Source of the DNA: Prochilodus magdalenae
Taxonomy: Eukaryota > Chordata > Actinopteri > Characiformes > Prochilodontidae
Direction of reading: 5' to 3'
Assembly: GCA_024036415.1 (NCBI GenBank)
Contig: JAMWET010005530.1
Span: 122,001 to 186,000, forward strand
Length of the DNA: 64,000 bases
The notes below the pieces were generated by a model, which saw only the letters and a list, made by a program, of their open reading frames with translations, was not told the DNA's origin and ran no database searches. How positions within the stretch are numbered: the first letter of the stretch is position 1; each line of letters begins with the position of its first letter. Positions 34,259-46,565 of this stretch are shown one piece after another. The translations under genes and the position numbers were made by a program.

Positions 34259-36165
34259 AGCACACTACTAACAGTACACTAACACATACACTTAATAAGC
34301 TACTGTACACTTACACACTACGTACAGTACACTAACACATTACACTTACTGAGTTACTGTACACCAACACACTACTTACAGTACACTAACACATTACACT
34401 TACTGAGTTACTGTACACCAACACACTACTTACAGTACACTAACACATTACACTTACTGAGTTACTGTACGCCAACACACTACTTACAGTACACTAACAC
34501 ATTACACTTACTGAGTTACTGTACACCAACACACTACTTACAGCACACTAACACATTACACTTACTGAGTTACTGTAACCAACACACTACTTACAGCACA
34601 CTAACACATTACACTTACTGAGTTACTGTACACCAACACGCTACTTACAGTACACTAACGCATTACACTTACTGAGTTACTGTACACCAATACGCTACTT
34701 ACAGTACACTAACGCATTACACTTACTGAGTTACTGTACACCAACACACTACTTACAGTACACTAACACATTACACTTACTGAGTTACTGTACACCAACA
34801 CACTACTTACAGTACACTAACACATTACACTTACTGAGTTACTGTACACCAACATACTACTTACAGACACTAACACATTACACTTACTGAGTGACTGTAC
34901 ACCAACCAACACACTACTTACAGTACACTAACACATTATACTTACTGAGTTACTGTACACCAACACACTACTTACACTACACTAACACATTATACTTACT
35001 GAGTTACTGTACACCAACACACTACTTACAGTACACTAACGCATTACACTTACTGAGTTACTGTACACCAACACACTACTTACAGCACACTAAAACATTA
35101 CACTTACTGAGTTACTGTACACCAACACACTACTTACAGTACACTAACACATTACACTTACTGAGTTACTGTACACCAACACACCACTTACAGCACACTA
35201 ACACATTACACTTACTGAGTTACTGTACACCAACACACTACTTACAGTACACTAACACATTACACTTACTGAGTTACTGTACACCAACACACCACTTACA
35301 GTACACTAACACATTACACTTACTGAGTTACTGTACACCTACATACTACTTACAGCACACTAACACATTACACTTACTGAGTTACTGTACACCAACACAC
35401 CACTTACAGTACACTAACACATTACACTTACTGAGTTACTGTACACCTACACACCACTTACAGTACACTAACACATTACACTTACTGAGTTACTGTACAC
35501 CTACACACTACTTACAGCACACTAACACATTACACTTACTGAGTTACTGTACACCAACACACTACTTACAGTACACTAACACATTACACTTACTGAGTTA
35601 GTGTACACCTACACACTACTTACAGTACACTAACACATTACACTTACTGAGTTACTGTACACTTACACACCACTTACAGTACACTAACACATTATACTTA
35701 CTGAGTTACTGTACACCAACACACCACTTACAGTACACTAACACATTACACTTACTGAGTTACTGTACACCTACACACTACTTACAGCACACTAACACAT
35801 TACACTTACTGAGTTACTGTACACTAACACACCACTTACAGTACACTAACACATTATACTTACTGAGTTACTGTACACCAACACACTACTTACAGTACAC
35901 TAACACATTACACTTACTGAGTTACTGTACACTTACACACCACTTACAGTACACTAACACATTATACTTACTGAGTTACTGTACACTAACACACCACTTA
36001 CAGTACACTAACACATTATACTTACTGAGTTACTGTACACCAACACACTACTTACAGTACACTAACACATTACACTTACTGAGTTACCGACACTGACACA
36101 CTACTTACAGCACACTAACACATTACACTTACTGAGTTACCGACACTGACACACTACTTACAGCA
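34259..36165. repeat. 54-bp minisatellite, about 35 units
   Basis: Unit starts TACACTAACACATTACACTT, continues ACTGAGTTACTGTACACCAA and ends CACACTACTTACAG. Units differ by single substitutions and small indels. Because 54 is divisible by 3 and no frame-1 stop exists, it creates a 236-codon frame (34891-35601) of an 18-residue repeat (CTPTHYLQYTNTLHLLSY). The first base triplets are not an authentic start context, and indels break the frame on both sides, so I treat it as non-coding. Confidence 0.95.
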
Positions 36166-37269
36166 GGCACTAATTTAATGGTAGGCACTAACGCTGCATC
36201 ACTATTCCACTTCCACTATACCACAGCCCAGCACCACACAGCCCCATAAGCATTGATATACAACGTTAAGCCATCAGCTATTTACACGTTTAAAGTCTCC
36301 CTTACTGTCTGGCGCTCTCACTGGGGGCTCAGCGTGTGCCGCTCTGCATGGCCACACCTCCGCACGTCCTTACCCAAATGAGTCGGCAGTGGGACGCCAC
36401 CATATATATGATTCTGCTCGACAAGATCATTAGACAGCATATCCTCCGTTCCTATTGGTACACAAATAAAAAGCAAAACTATATATACACTGAACCCTCA
36501 GACATGCTCCCAACTGCTGCTTTGATCAGATGCTGAGCTGATATAATACTGTTCATCCTGCACACAGTCTGAGGACGATGCCAGAACTCAGTGTCCAGAA
36601 CTCAGCTGCTAGCATTCCTAGACTTATCAAACTCCGGGAACATATAATTCCCACTTTTAAACGTCTACACTGACTTCTTTATCACTTGCGTATAAACGTT
36701 TTTGGTTACTGCATGGTTGGGCTCCTCCTTACCATTCTGCTTTTATTCAGACGTATTCACCCTTACACTCTTCCAATGCCCTCTTACTTAGTGTGTCTCT
36801 CCCTCTTTCTCGGTCTGGGTTACCTACTTTTGGAGAAAAGGCTTTTAGCGTTGCAGGTCCAAAGCTCTGGGGTTCTATCCCTTTACATCTCCATGACTGA
36901 GAAGCCATCTTTCAGATCGCTTTCTCTCATTGCTTAGTCTCTGACCTACTATTCTGGGATGACATAGATGTAAATTAATTTCAGCTTTACTCTGTGATTT
37001 ATTCCTGTGCCTTATTAAGTTGGCTCGGAAATGAATGGCGGAATGTTCAGGAAATTCAAACTGCCAGTGATGTCAAAATGCACATCTTCCACACAGACAC
37101 TCATACACAATACACACAGACTCGTAGTTTAATGCACAATGTAAACATAGTAATAACATATTAATAACATTCTAAGACAGTAATAACAGAAAACAAACAC
37201 TATTAATTAAAAAACATTAATGGTAAAAATTTAAGAACAGTAATAAAATAAACTATACAGACTAGCATA
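36166..37269. other. Unclassified intergenic sequence
   Basis: No gene. The frame at 36686-36937 is hydrophobic but matches nothing. Confidence 0.4.
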
Positions 37270-38215
37270 CAGCAATAATAGCAACAATAACCATTACAAC
37301 CATAGCAACAGCCTAGCAAAACCTTAGCAACCATCTGTTATTCCATAGCAACTATTTAGCAATGCAATAGCAGTATTACCATAGCAACCACATAGTAACA
37401 CCTTAGCCACTTCCTGAAACACCATAGCAACCATCAATTCAACTAATTTGCATTGCATACTACATACATACTACACATAGCAACTAGCTGGGATAACATA
37501 TCAATGACCCAACAACACCTTAGCAACCACCTGGGATCCCATAGTTACTGCCTAGCAACACCTCTGAAACCACCATGGATACCACATCAACACACTTGAT
37601 AACACTTTAGCAATTTCATGGGTTACCATAGTAACAGCCTAGCAACACCTTAGCAACCATGTGGTATTTTAAAGTAACCATTTAGCAACGTCCAAGCAAC
37701 CACTTGTGATATCATATCAACCACATAGCAACCTAAACACCCCCTGGAACACTACAGCAACCTGTAAGAAGCACCTTAGCAACTACCTGGGACACCAGAG
37801 CAACCACCCAGTTACACATTAGCAACAACCTAGGTTAGCATAACAGCTGCCTAGAAACACCTCAGGAACCATTTGGTATTTCATAGCAACCACTTAGCAA
37901 TGCATAAGCAAACACATAGCAACACTTTAGTAACTACTTGGGACATCATAGTAATCATTTAACAACACCTTAGCCATTGCATGGGAACGCATAGCATAGC
38001 AACAACCTGAGTTACCATAGGAAGCAGCTAGCAACCCTTTCCAAACCATCTGGTATTTAATAGCAACCACATAACAGCATTTTAGCAACTACCTGGGACA
38101 CCATAGCAACCACCTAACAACACCTAAGCAACCGCCTCAGATACCACCTTGGTTAGTAAAACAATTCTCCTAGCAACATCTTAACAACCATCTAGCATCA
38201 GTTTAGTAACAGTCT
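37270..38215. repeat. Degenerate minisatellite (ACCATAGCAACC type)
   Basis: Scores of copies of CATAGCAACCAC, CTAGCAACACCTTAGCAACC and CTGGGAYACC words in variable order across about 950 bp. Period unclear, roughly 20-45 bp. Non-coding. Confidence 0.85.
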
Positions 38216-38418
38216 ACAACCGGTTGCCATTGAATGTTATTAGTCTTCTTTGTTAAGCAAAAATAATGTTAGTTCCTGAACTTTCTCAGCAAATATTTAC
38301 TACTGTTATTTAAACTGTGCTGTGTTTTTGTCATCTCTTCTTCTCTTCGTGTGTGTGGGCTTCCTCCCACAGTTCAAAGACATGCAGTCAGCTGAATTGC
38401 TGATGCTTTATTGCCCCT
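38216..38418. other. Unclassified spacer
   Basis: Nothing recognised. Confidence 0.35.
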
Positions 38419-38426
38419 AGGTGTGC

Positions 38427-38467
<41 letters not shown>

Positions 38468-38483
38468 TGTGTGTGTGTGTGTA

Positions 38484-38524
<41 letters not shown>
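38419..38524. repeat. (GT)n microsatellite, interrupted
   Basis: GT dinucleotides with TATA, GCAT and GTAT interruptions. Alternating purine-pyrimidine throughout. Confidence 0.95.
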
Positions 38525-38525
<1 letters not shown>

Positions 38526-39159
38526 TGTCTTCACTGTGATGGACTTGTGGTGATACAGTGTGTATCCTGCCCTCCTCTCATTAAGCATTGGGATATGCTC
38601 CAGCAACTCCTGCAACCCAGAAGGATTAAGCAGGATAGAAGATGAGAGTGAGTATTATTATTATTATTATGATTATTATTAACATGAATATTATTTATTT
38701 TATCATATAATTTATTTTATCTTTTAATGTTTATCCACTGTCTTTAACCTCTATGTCATTTCTGTTGTTGTGTATCCTAAATGTATTATTATTATTGGTT
38801 ACCAATTCAAATCCATTATGATCCACATACTTACATGTACCGCACCCGTACCTTACTGCCCGCTGCAAAAAGGCTGTATTCTTTGCTAAATAATGAACAA
38901 CATCACACGGTGGCCACTTTAATCTGTTTACAATTGCAAATTGTCTGAAGATACCGCACATACCTTTAGAACATTTTGCACTTTGAAATAAATAATTAAT
39001 ATTTATTTAACAAATTTATTTAAGCAAATAAATGTGTTTCATTACAGTCCCTCTGGAAAGGGACCTTTCTCCTCAAGGACTTTAATGTTGACATTAAACA
39101 TAATCCATAAACATATGCGTTTCATTCATTTAATCCAATTTACGTGTATTCGATTTAAG
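38525..39159. other. Unclassified sequence with (ATT)n tract
   Basis: An interrupted ATT trinucleotide run at 38651-38680 and AT-rich DNA at 38980-39030. No gene. Confidence 0.45.
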
Positions 39160-40145
39160 CAATATTAGCATAATAAAACACAATCATTCCTGACGGGAAG
39201 GCTGTCCCACAGGCCCAGCTTAAGTGCACACGCCACAACTTGCAGATGGATTTCACTACTTACACAGATGTGGCAAGCAATCTGACCAGTTCTACTCTGC
39301 GCGTGTGCCTGGCGGAGGGTAAAAACTAAGCTCTTCCTTTGGGTGCGAGCTTCCACTTGTACTCAAGCTGCCGGTATCACTTGAAGGTTGAGTTTTTGCC
39401 AGATCTGGAGGCGCACGAAACTTCTGACAGCGGGACAAAAGCTTAGCCTGATTAAAACTGCAGCTGTGCCACAGCAATAATTGATGCGATAACACTTGTT
39501 TAATCATTTTTAGATGAGCGGGCGCTGGCGTGGGTTCACGCTTGTGCTGAAGGCTGGCGCAGCTCAGCGACGCAGGAGAGTGGCACCACTGAGATTCATT
39601 CTAATGGCTCTTATTTTAAATGCCAGTCAGGGGCGTAAGGCAGGGGGCCTCGTGATCCAAACAAACAGAGCGCCGTTTGTTCCCTACTTTTTCCAGCACG
39701 ACCTTCGGAAAAAGCATTTCCGAGGGCTAATTGAATCAGGCCCAAATGCTTTGCATTGCACAGTTCCATGCTCCCCACTGACACGGGCAGCCTTTTGCTG
39801 GGAAGGCCTTGCTAATTGAATTTCTGCAGTGGCTGCAGTGCGACTCTGCAGAGTTTGCTGGGGGGCAGCTTGCTTAACCTCAGGATGATATACGTTATAA
39901 ATAACATGGCAGGTGTAAGCAGGGTCATGCTTTACCTTGCTCATAGGTCAGCTTGGTGACCCGTCTGCCTTGTGGAAAGCACACAAATCACGCTCCAGCA
40001 AAGGCTGTCAAAAGGTATCTGGATCATGGGGAACCTAAAGTAGGAGCAACAAGTAGCAGACCAGCTAACAGCAGGGGCACTTTGCATTTCAGAAGTAAAT
40101 ATGTCCATATAGCGGCTAAGCAGTTTGTATGGAGCTGCTAAAGAG
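39160..40145. other. Candidate conserved non-coding region
   Basis: About 1 kb, repeat-free, GC-richer than its surroundings. Sub-blocks 39170-39500 and 39510-39860. Contains CGAGGGCTAATTGAATCAGG near 39721 and CTTGCTAATTGAATTTCTGC near 39809, both with the homeodomain core TAATTGA. Frames of 63-101 codons match no known protein. Confidence 0.35.
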
Positions 40146-40629
40146 TACCTTTCTTGGACTGGGGAGCTTGTAGTGTCTGTGGTTGTCTGAGTCCCGTGTG
40201 GAGCCAGGAATCAAGGCCGGCAACAACACTTCTGCTCACTAGCATAGAGGCAATTGTGCAACATGCTGTATAAAGCAATTTCTGCTTCTGTAATATTCAG
40301 GGGGAAAATTGAGAATCATTCAAGCGCTCTCTCAGCCAACGCTGGGTGGAGATATAATCTACATATTATCACAGAGCCAGAGGACACAGCCTTGCCCAAG
40401 CTTCCCAATGCAAGTAAACAATGATAAATCAGGGCATGAAGACCTTCTGCACCGTGTAAGCGTACGGACTCAACATCGGAAGACATCTGAAGTCAGTTTG
40501 TCCTAAAATCGGCTCCTTTGAATTTATGACCTGCACTAGTCTCCGGGTCATTTTTATGTTCCCAGGGTTCTAGGTTCGTAGGACCCTTTTTTGCTTAACT
40601 GAATGTTTAGAAAAGTTAACCTAAGTCTA
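40146..40629. other. Unclassified intergenic sequence
   Basis: Nothing recognised. Confidence 0.4.
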
Positions 40630-40765
40630 AGTTTATAAATATAGTGCTTTTTACAATGGCTGTCGTCACAAAGCAGCTTTACAGAGAATCTGAGCCCCCA
40701 GTGAGCAAGCCAAGAGCAACAGTGGTGAGGGAAATCTCTCAAAACCTGATGCCATCTTAAAGACA
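40630..40765 (-). mobile_element. Interspersed repeat tail (inverted)
   Basis: TATAGTGCTTTTTACAATGG and CACAAAGCAGCTTTACAGAG are the reverse complement of the AAGCTGCTTTGAGACAAC...GTGCTATA tail at 33290. The preceding body reads CCCAGTGAGCAAGCCAAGAG. Confidence 0.6.
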
Positions 40766-40862
40766 GTTCCACTCCTGTATTGGCTTAAGTGATCCTTTAT
40801 CAATATAGAGAACATGTCAATATAACTGTTGGCCTCAGGAGTCAAACTTGACCAGTAAAAGT

Positions 40863-40992
40863 ACCAGTAATATAATATAATATAATATAATACCAGTAAT
40901 ATAATATAATATAATATAATACCAGTAATATAATATAATATAATATAATATAATATAATATAATATAATATAATATAATATAATATAATATA
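40863..40992. repeat. (TAATA)n pentanucleotide microsatellite
   Basis: Three blocks of TAATA units separated by two CCAG interruptions (40893 and 40922). The last block is the longest and pure. Confidence 0.95.
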
Positions 40993-41936
40993 TGTAAGCA
41001 CTGGGATCTAATGCAGCAACCACCTTTTGGCTAAGTCCAAATTGAGCTGGGTAAACCACTGCTAAGTTTCTCTGCTAGCTTGCAAATCTAAAAAGGAAGA
41101 AGGAAAAAAGAACGACCCACCACGTTTAAACCTCACAAAGCAATGTTAATGTATGCCACACTTTGACTTCTCAAAAAATGGTTTGCATTACAAAGTTTGC
41201 TTTGCTAGCTAATTAGTGCACTGGGGCTAGCTTAGCCAACGGCAACAGCATTGAAAAAACCTCTGGCTATCAGTTTGCTTTCTGTATCTCAGGCTGGTAA
41301 TTACTGCTGCCGTGCTGTTTATCCTCATCTTCAGCTCTGCTTTAAACATCTACAGTATTTGACTCCTGGAAATTGGGCAGGGATGTCTAGGTAATGCCAA
41401 ATCTATGAAACACAAAGCCAGCACTCTCTTGCATTGCAACACACCACACTTAACCTAGCTGCTTACGAGCTGCTGATGCCTAGCTGCTGACGGCAGTCTG
41501 ATCCGTAGAGTTGTGTCATGAGCCAAGGATGGAAAGGAACCCCACTATCACTGCTGCTGTGCCCTTAAGCAAGGCTCCTAACCCCAATTTGCTCGACAGA
41601 AGCTGCAACACGACCCCCTCTCACCCTCTACCGTAGTACGGCTTGGAGCTTTCAAAAGGGGCTGTCTGGTTTCCTGGAGCAGGGCTGGTTTAGCTCGATC
41701 AGAATGTAGCCTGTGCATCAACTGTTAAAAACTGAATACTGTGACCCGTTATTTGGTGTTCATTAATGGCACTGCAATCTCTTTAACGAGGAGATACTTC
41801 TGCCCTGGTGAACATCAGAAAACTGGCTTCCATGCACTGGATTTCATGCTACAAATACTTAATGGAATGTCTGGTTAAATATTTTGAAATATTTAATAAT
41901 GTTTACAATGGACACAATGATTGTTGGTAGCATTAC

Positions 41937-41937
<1 letters not shown>
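40993..41937. other. Unclassified sequence with a possible SINE fragment
   Basis: 41555-41600 has GTGCCCTTAAGCAAGGCTCC and TAACCCCAATTTGCTC, words common in fish SINE bodies. The rest is unclassified. Confidence 0.4.
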
Positions 41938-41983
<46 letters not shown>

Positions 41984-42028
41984 CTAATCTAATCTAATCT
42001 AATCTAATCTAATCTAATCTAATCTAAT
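41938..42028. repeat. Compound (CAA)n-(AATCT)n microsatellite
   Basis: CAA trinucleotides to 41982, then about nine AATCT units to 42028. The junction is direct. Confidence 0.95.
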
Positions 42029-42119
42029 AAAGTATTATGATGATGATGAATACCACCTTGCTCAAGATCTTTACAGTTTCAACAAAACACACACATACAA
42101 AAACCAGGCAAGGTGAAAA

Positions 42120-42915
42120 ACCCTCCTGCACACATGTGTAGTCACCCAACTTGAGGCCTGTCAAACTTCAGTACTGTGGTAGTGAATCTCTCTCCTCAGA
42201 GTCCAGTCAAATGCCACTACTGCCGTGGAAAGTGCAGCCCAGTCTGTATTTGCAACCTTGGTGAGAAAGGTTCCATTCATGGCTGTGATGTATAATGACC
42301 CAGCTCAGGGCCCAATTGAACTCTGTTAGTGGCCCCATCAAACTCTGACCCTTGGCACAGTCAAATTTTCCTGCTGTGGTGACGAATCTCTTGGCCCACA
42401 GCACTATGGTAAAAACTGTAGTGCCTATAGCCCAGTCAAACTTTGCTACTGACTCTCCTGGCTCATGACTCATTTAAACTCCATTACTGCAGTGAAGCAT
42501 TTCCCTGCTTCTGGGCCAGTCAAACTCCCCTACCACAGTGAAGAATCTCCCCAGTCAAATTCTGTTACTATGGTGAAAACTGTCCCATAGCCCAGACTCT
42601 GCTACCATGTCTGCTACCTGGACCAGTCAATCTCCTCTACCACGGTAAAGAATCTCATAGTTGTTACCCAGTGAAATTCCAGCACTGTGGTGAAAACGGT
42701 CCTGCTCATAGCCCATAAACTGTCCTGCTAATAAACTCTGCTAATGTGTTGAACACTTTCCTGATTTTAGGCCCATTTTAATTCCATTACTGTAGTGAAG
42801 TACCTTCCTGCTCCTGGGACAGTTAAACTCCCTTACCTCAGTGATGAATCTCATGGAATCTCCGCTACGGGTATGAAAGCTGTCTTGCACATGGCCTAGT
42901 CAAAATCTCAGTGTT
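42120..42915. repeat. Degenerate minisatellite, unit about 45-50 bp
   Basis: Recurring order of words: CCAGTCAAACTCTGCTACTG, TGGTGAARAATCTC or TGGTGAAAACTGTCC, then CTGCTCATAGCCCAG. About 16 strongly diverged units. Non-coding. Confidence 0.75.
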
Positions 42916-43149
42916 CCGGATTGTGTTTACTGAGACTGAGCTGATCTCTAATCCTAGTTCTTGAATAGTACTGAATATTAAGGACGGAGATGGCATTGCT
43001 TGACTCCAGCACATTCGATTGATCTTGATCACCTGTTGTAGTTATAGTCATACTAGCCTTGACAAGAGGCATTCAAAAATCTCATGAGGGCCACATCGCC
43101 AGACCGCCCTAGTACAGGCCCCTGTCCATAAACCTTTAGTGACGCTCTC
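42916..43149. other. Unclassified spacer
   Basis: Nothing recognised. Confidence 0.35.
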
Positions 43150-44065
43150 TCAATATCACATTATTAGCATCTCTACCAGCTTAGAAGTTCCAGCTCACAA
43201 AGAAAGTAAACACGTGTCTGTTTTAGCGGGCTTAGCGGTCTCGTAGCCTTGTTGTGTCTGAAATGCCTCCGTTGTTACACTGCTAAAAATGGGCCGACCA
43301 GTTGCTATGCTCCTCAGGGCTACACACAGAGATGGAATGCACTTTGACAAGCAACTTTCGCATTAAACGCCCTTCATCCAAACCTGCATGCAGCTGAAGA
43401 ACGCCTCTGATTTTTCAGTCAAAAAACGAGCGCTCATTAATCCTGATCCTCGCTCAGCCGTGCTGAAGCACTCTTCCATATTAGCCTGTGCTGTAGCTGT
43501 CGGGCTGAATGATGTCTTCACAAAGACAAAAAATGGGCTGCGCCTCCTCATCCACAGGGCCTTTTTTATTTAAACGTGAAACCTTGAATACAACTAAGAG
43601 CGAATTCTAACTTAATTACTCCCTCTAGACGCTGCCACCACAGAAGTGGCCTAATCATGTGCAATTAATTGGTCGGGGTGGAAGGCTTTCTTATAAATGG
43701 AAGCGGAGTTGGGTCAATTGAATGTATAGTGCTTTGTTGCCAAGTCCCAGCTTACACAGGGAAAAGCCTGGTGGAGGTTTCACGCTACAAATCAGTTGCT
43801 GGCTGATTAAAAGAGGAGTTGAGCTGCAGTCACTCGTGCCGCACTGTGGCTTTCAGTCAAGCTCCTGGGGGGGATGTGTACAACAAAGTGCAACATGGCA
43901 AATAAAAAGGTGCAGAGTCCCATCTTAAAGTTACACCCCGCTGTGAGGGCTGGATTAAACAGAACGGCTGAGAATGTGTATGGCAGTGCAGAAGTCTTTA
44001 ATGACTTTATTTCCTTCCTGTGTGGCGCAATGAACAAAAGTGAAGAATAGCAAGGCAGTAATTAA
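43150..44065. other. Candidate conserved non-coding region
   Basis: About 0.9 kb of repeat-free sequence, many TTAAT/ATTAA words (GAGCGCTCATTAATCCTGAT near 43428, GTGCAATTAATTGGTCGG near 43659). Frames on both strands at 43363-43573 overlap and match no family, so non-coding is more likely. Confidence 0.35.
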
Positions 44066-44881
44066 GTTCTTGCCTTCGAGCTTCAGTTCTGTTTGTGATG
44101 AATGGTGAGAACAGCTGCTAAGTGGTTGCCTTTAGATCTGCTGGGAGTTGTGACAGCACACAAGCCATTCATGAAGCTCTGAGGAAAGTCATGCTACCAT
44201 TAAAGGTGACCTAATATCAAAAACCCACCGCTTGTGCACATAGACTTGGATATGGAGAGTGCCTACCAACCCAGGAACTGTGAAATAAGACAACCCAGTC
44301 AGTTTTAAAAAACTTCAACCATCAGATTTCTTCTATCATTCTCACTGCTTGTTCCAAGTCAAGGGGGGTCATTAGAATATTACCACCCCCTATCCAAGTA
44401 TCCCTGCCCATAGCTTTACAGCTACCTATGGGAAGATTCGACACTTTTTCCCAAAAGCAGCAGAGCTGCCAGCATTATGTAGACGCTAAGAGATAAGAAC
44501 AAGAACTGCTCTGTTGTCTGCTGCACCCGAGTGGATAAAGTTTAGTCTTGATGGCTATGCTCAGCTACAGTCAGCAAAAACCTGTGTGTATCTGCTAACC
44601 ACTTTGTGTCTGACATGGGCTGAAGTCAGCTTCTTGTTCGCCAGCTTCTTGTTCCAATTTTCCTGTTCCACCTTAAATGACGCAACAGTTACATTCTGGC
44701 ACCTCAGGCTACATGTCCAACTTCTCGCTCAATCTTTCCTGTTCTACCAAACTGGGTTGTAGGGATGTACCAACTGTCCATGGGAAAACTGCTGGTGATT
44801 AAATAATAATGGTAATTAAACACTGTCTTTAAAGCCGGTGTTTCTTTGGCCATTTAGCACCAGTTAATGCTAACAGTTTAA
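44066..44881. other. Unclassified intergenic sequence
   Basis: No named repeat or gene. An accidental frame lies at 44514-44762. (TA)n begins at 44882. Confidence 0.4.
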
Positions 44882-44895
44882 TGTATATATATATA

Positions 44896-45306
44896 CAGGG
44901 GTTGGACAATGAAACTGTAACACCTGTCATTTTAGTGTGGGAGGTTTCATGGCTAAATTGGACCAGCCTGGTGGCCAATCTTCATTAATTGCACATTGCA
45001 CCAGTTAGAGCAGAGTGTGAAGGTTCAGTTAGCTGGTAAGAGCACAGTTCTGCTCAAAATATTGCAATGCACACAACATTATGGGTGACATACCAGAGTT
45101 CAAAAGAGGACAAATTGTTGGTGCACGTCTTGCTGGCGCATCTGTGACTAAGACAGCAAGTCTTTGTGATGTATCAAGAGCCACGGTATCCAGGGTAATG
45201 TCAGCATATCACCAAGAAGGACGAACCACATCCAACAGGATTAACTGTGGACGCAAGAGGAAGCTGTCTGAAAGGGATGTTCGGGTGCTAACCCGGATTG
45301 TATCCA
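44896..45306 (+). mobile_element. Truncated Tc1-like transposon, 5' end with transposase N-terminus
   Basis: Begins CAGGGGTTGGACAATGAAAC after a TA dinucleotide, the known terminus of a common fish Tc1-like family. ATG at 45081 opens 75 codons, MGDIPEFKRGQIVGARLAGA and on to SERDVRVLTRIVSN: the bipartite helix-turn-helix DNA-binding region, with the GRKRKLSERD motif. The coding sequence then breaks off inside an (AT)n tract (45307-45321). No catalytic domain and no right end, so inactive. Unlike the other Tc1-like copies in the window, its reading frame is undamaged. Confidence 0.9.
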
Positions 45307-46379
45307 ATATATATATATATGAAAAATTGTAATGAATCAAATGAAATGAAATGAGCTTAATGTGCTATTAAATGAACTTATCAACAGGTGGCAAACAGGA
45401 GAGTGGAATGGGTGTCTGCAAAGTGCTTCTTGCTATAATGGTGCAAAGCCATACTTATGGTAACACCCTGTCATGAACAATAGCTTATCATCATTTAAAG
45501 AATTCATAAGCATTCATTCTGGATAATTATTTCCTTCTTGGGAATCCCCTGGTAATTGGTTTTGAAATAGGCTTTGCTTTGATCCATCTTATGATCATAT
45601 ACTTCTGTGACCTCTGTACAAAGTACATCTTATATGTAGATGCTTATGTCTCTTCCTAACAAATTCTCAAAACAACCTTATAAAATTTATAAAAAGTTCT
45701 GAAGTTCTGCCTGCACTTCTTAGCAATAATGACATCAGAGGCTAGATTCTCCCTTAGGATGGTCATAACCCACCAGGACCATCATATCTTCTAAGCCTCT
45801 GACATAATTGGCTGCTTCACAGAAAACAATTCAGCCGACATGTGGCCACATCATTAGTGGAAATGATGTAGCACCTCAGTGTGAATGATAATCTAGGACC
45901 ACTATTTAGCAGTGCTAGCAAATACACAATATACAGATATGTGGCTATCAGTTAATCACTACAGCTAATCAACATGCCCAAACCTAAAGGACCCTATCAG
46001 CTCTACCCAGACTTATCTTTAATCCAACAAAACAGACTAAATTACAGCCTCAGGAGTTTTCAGTCTTGGTTTCATTTACCATTGGCTGATCTGGTGCATT
46101 TAAAACAGTCCCAGGAAAATCCAAGCAAGCTCTGGGATAGTGGTAAGAAGAAATCTTATAAAAATAAAATAATAATATTGAGACAGCTTTTTCTTGCTAG
46201 CACTGATTGAAATTCACATTACAATTAATTTTCTGGATAGTGTTTTAACACTAGCTCATTTTAGTATCTTTCCTAGGAGAGGTAAATAGACATCTCCTCC
46301 CCAAAAATAAAACAAATAAAGAATTGCTGGTGAAATTCCCTAATTGTTTATAGCGGAGCTAAAATCAAGCTTGGACTGT
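45307..46379. other. Unclassified intergenic sequence
   Basis: After the (AT)n tract. The frame at 45974-46210 (MPKPKGPYQLYPDL) matches nothing I recognise and may be repeat-derived. Confidence 0.4.
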
Positions 46380-46565
46380 TGCCAGATGTACGGGGGGAGC
46401 GAGAATTGGCTTACATTCAGGCAGCTGAGAAATAAATGCACCTCTGCCATTAGAAATGCCATGTCTGATTATTATATCAACTTGATCACCAAATGTTCCA
46501 ACATTTCAATTTTCTGGAAAGCACAATGTTATCCCAACAAAAAGACGACAGACTTTGCCTAGGTT
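46380..46565 (+). mobile_element. LINE ORF2 fragment (linker before reverse transcriptase)
   Basis: Plus-strand reading NWLTFRQLRNKCTSAIRNAM then SDYYINLITKCSN..FWKA. The pattern WxxFRxLRNKxTxxIRxAKxxYY..FWK is typical of the segment between endonuclease and reverse transcriptase in fish L2/Rex LINEs. Isolated fragment, no RT domain. Confidence 0.65.

Noticed and set aside
34891..35601. 236-codon frame of an 18-residue repeat as a possible repetitive protein gene
   Set aside because: Stop-free 54-bp minisatellite unit; frame lost at both sides by unit indels, no signal peptide, no splice context.
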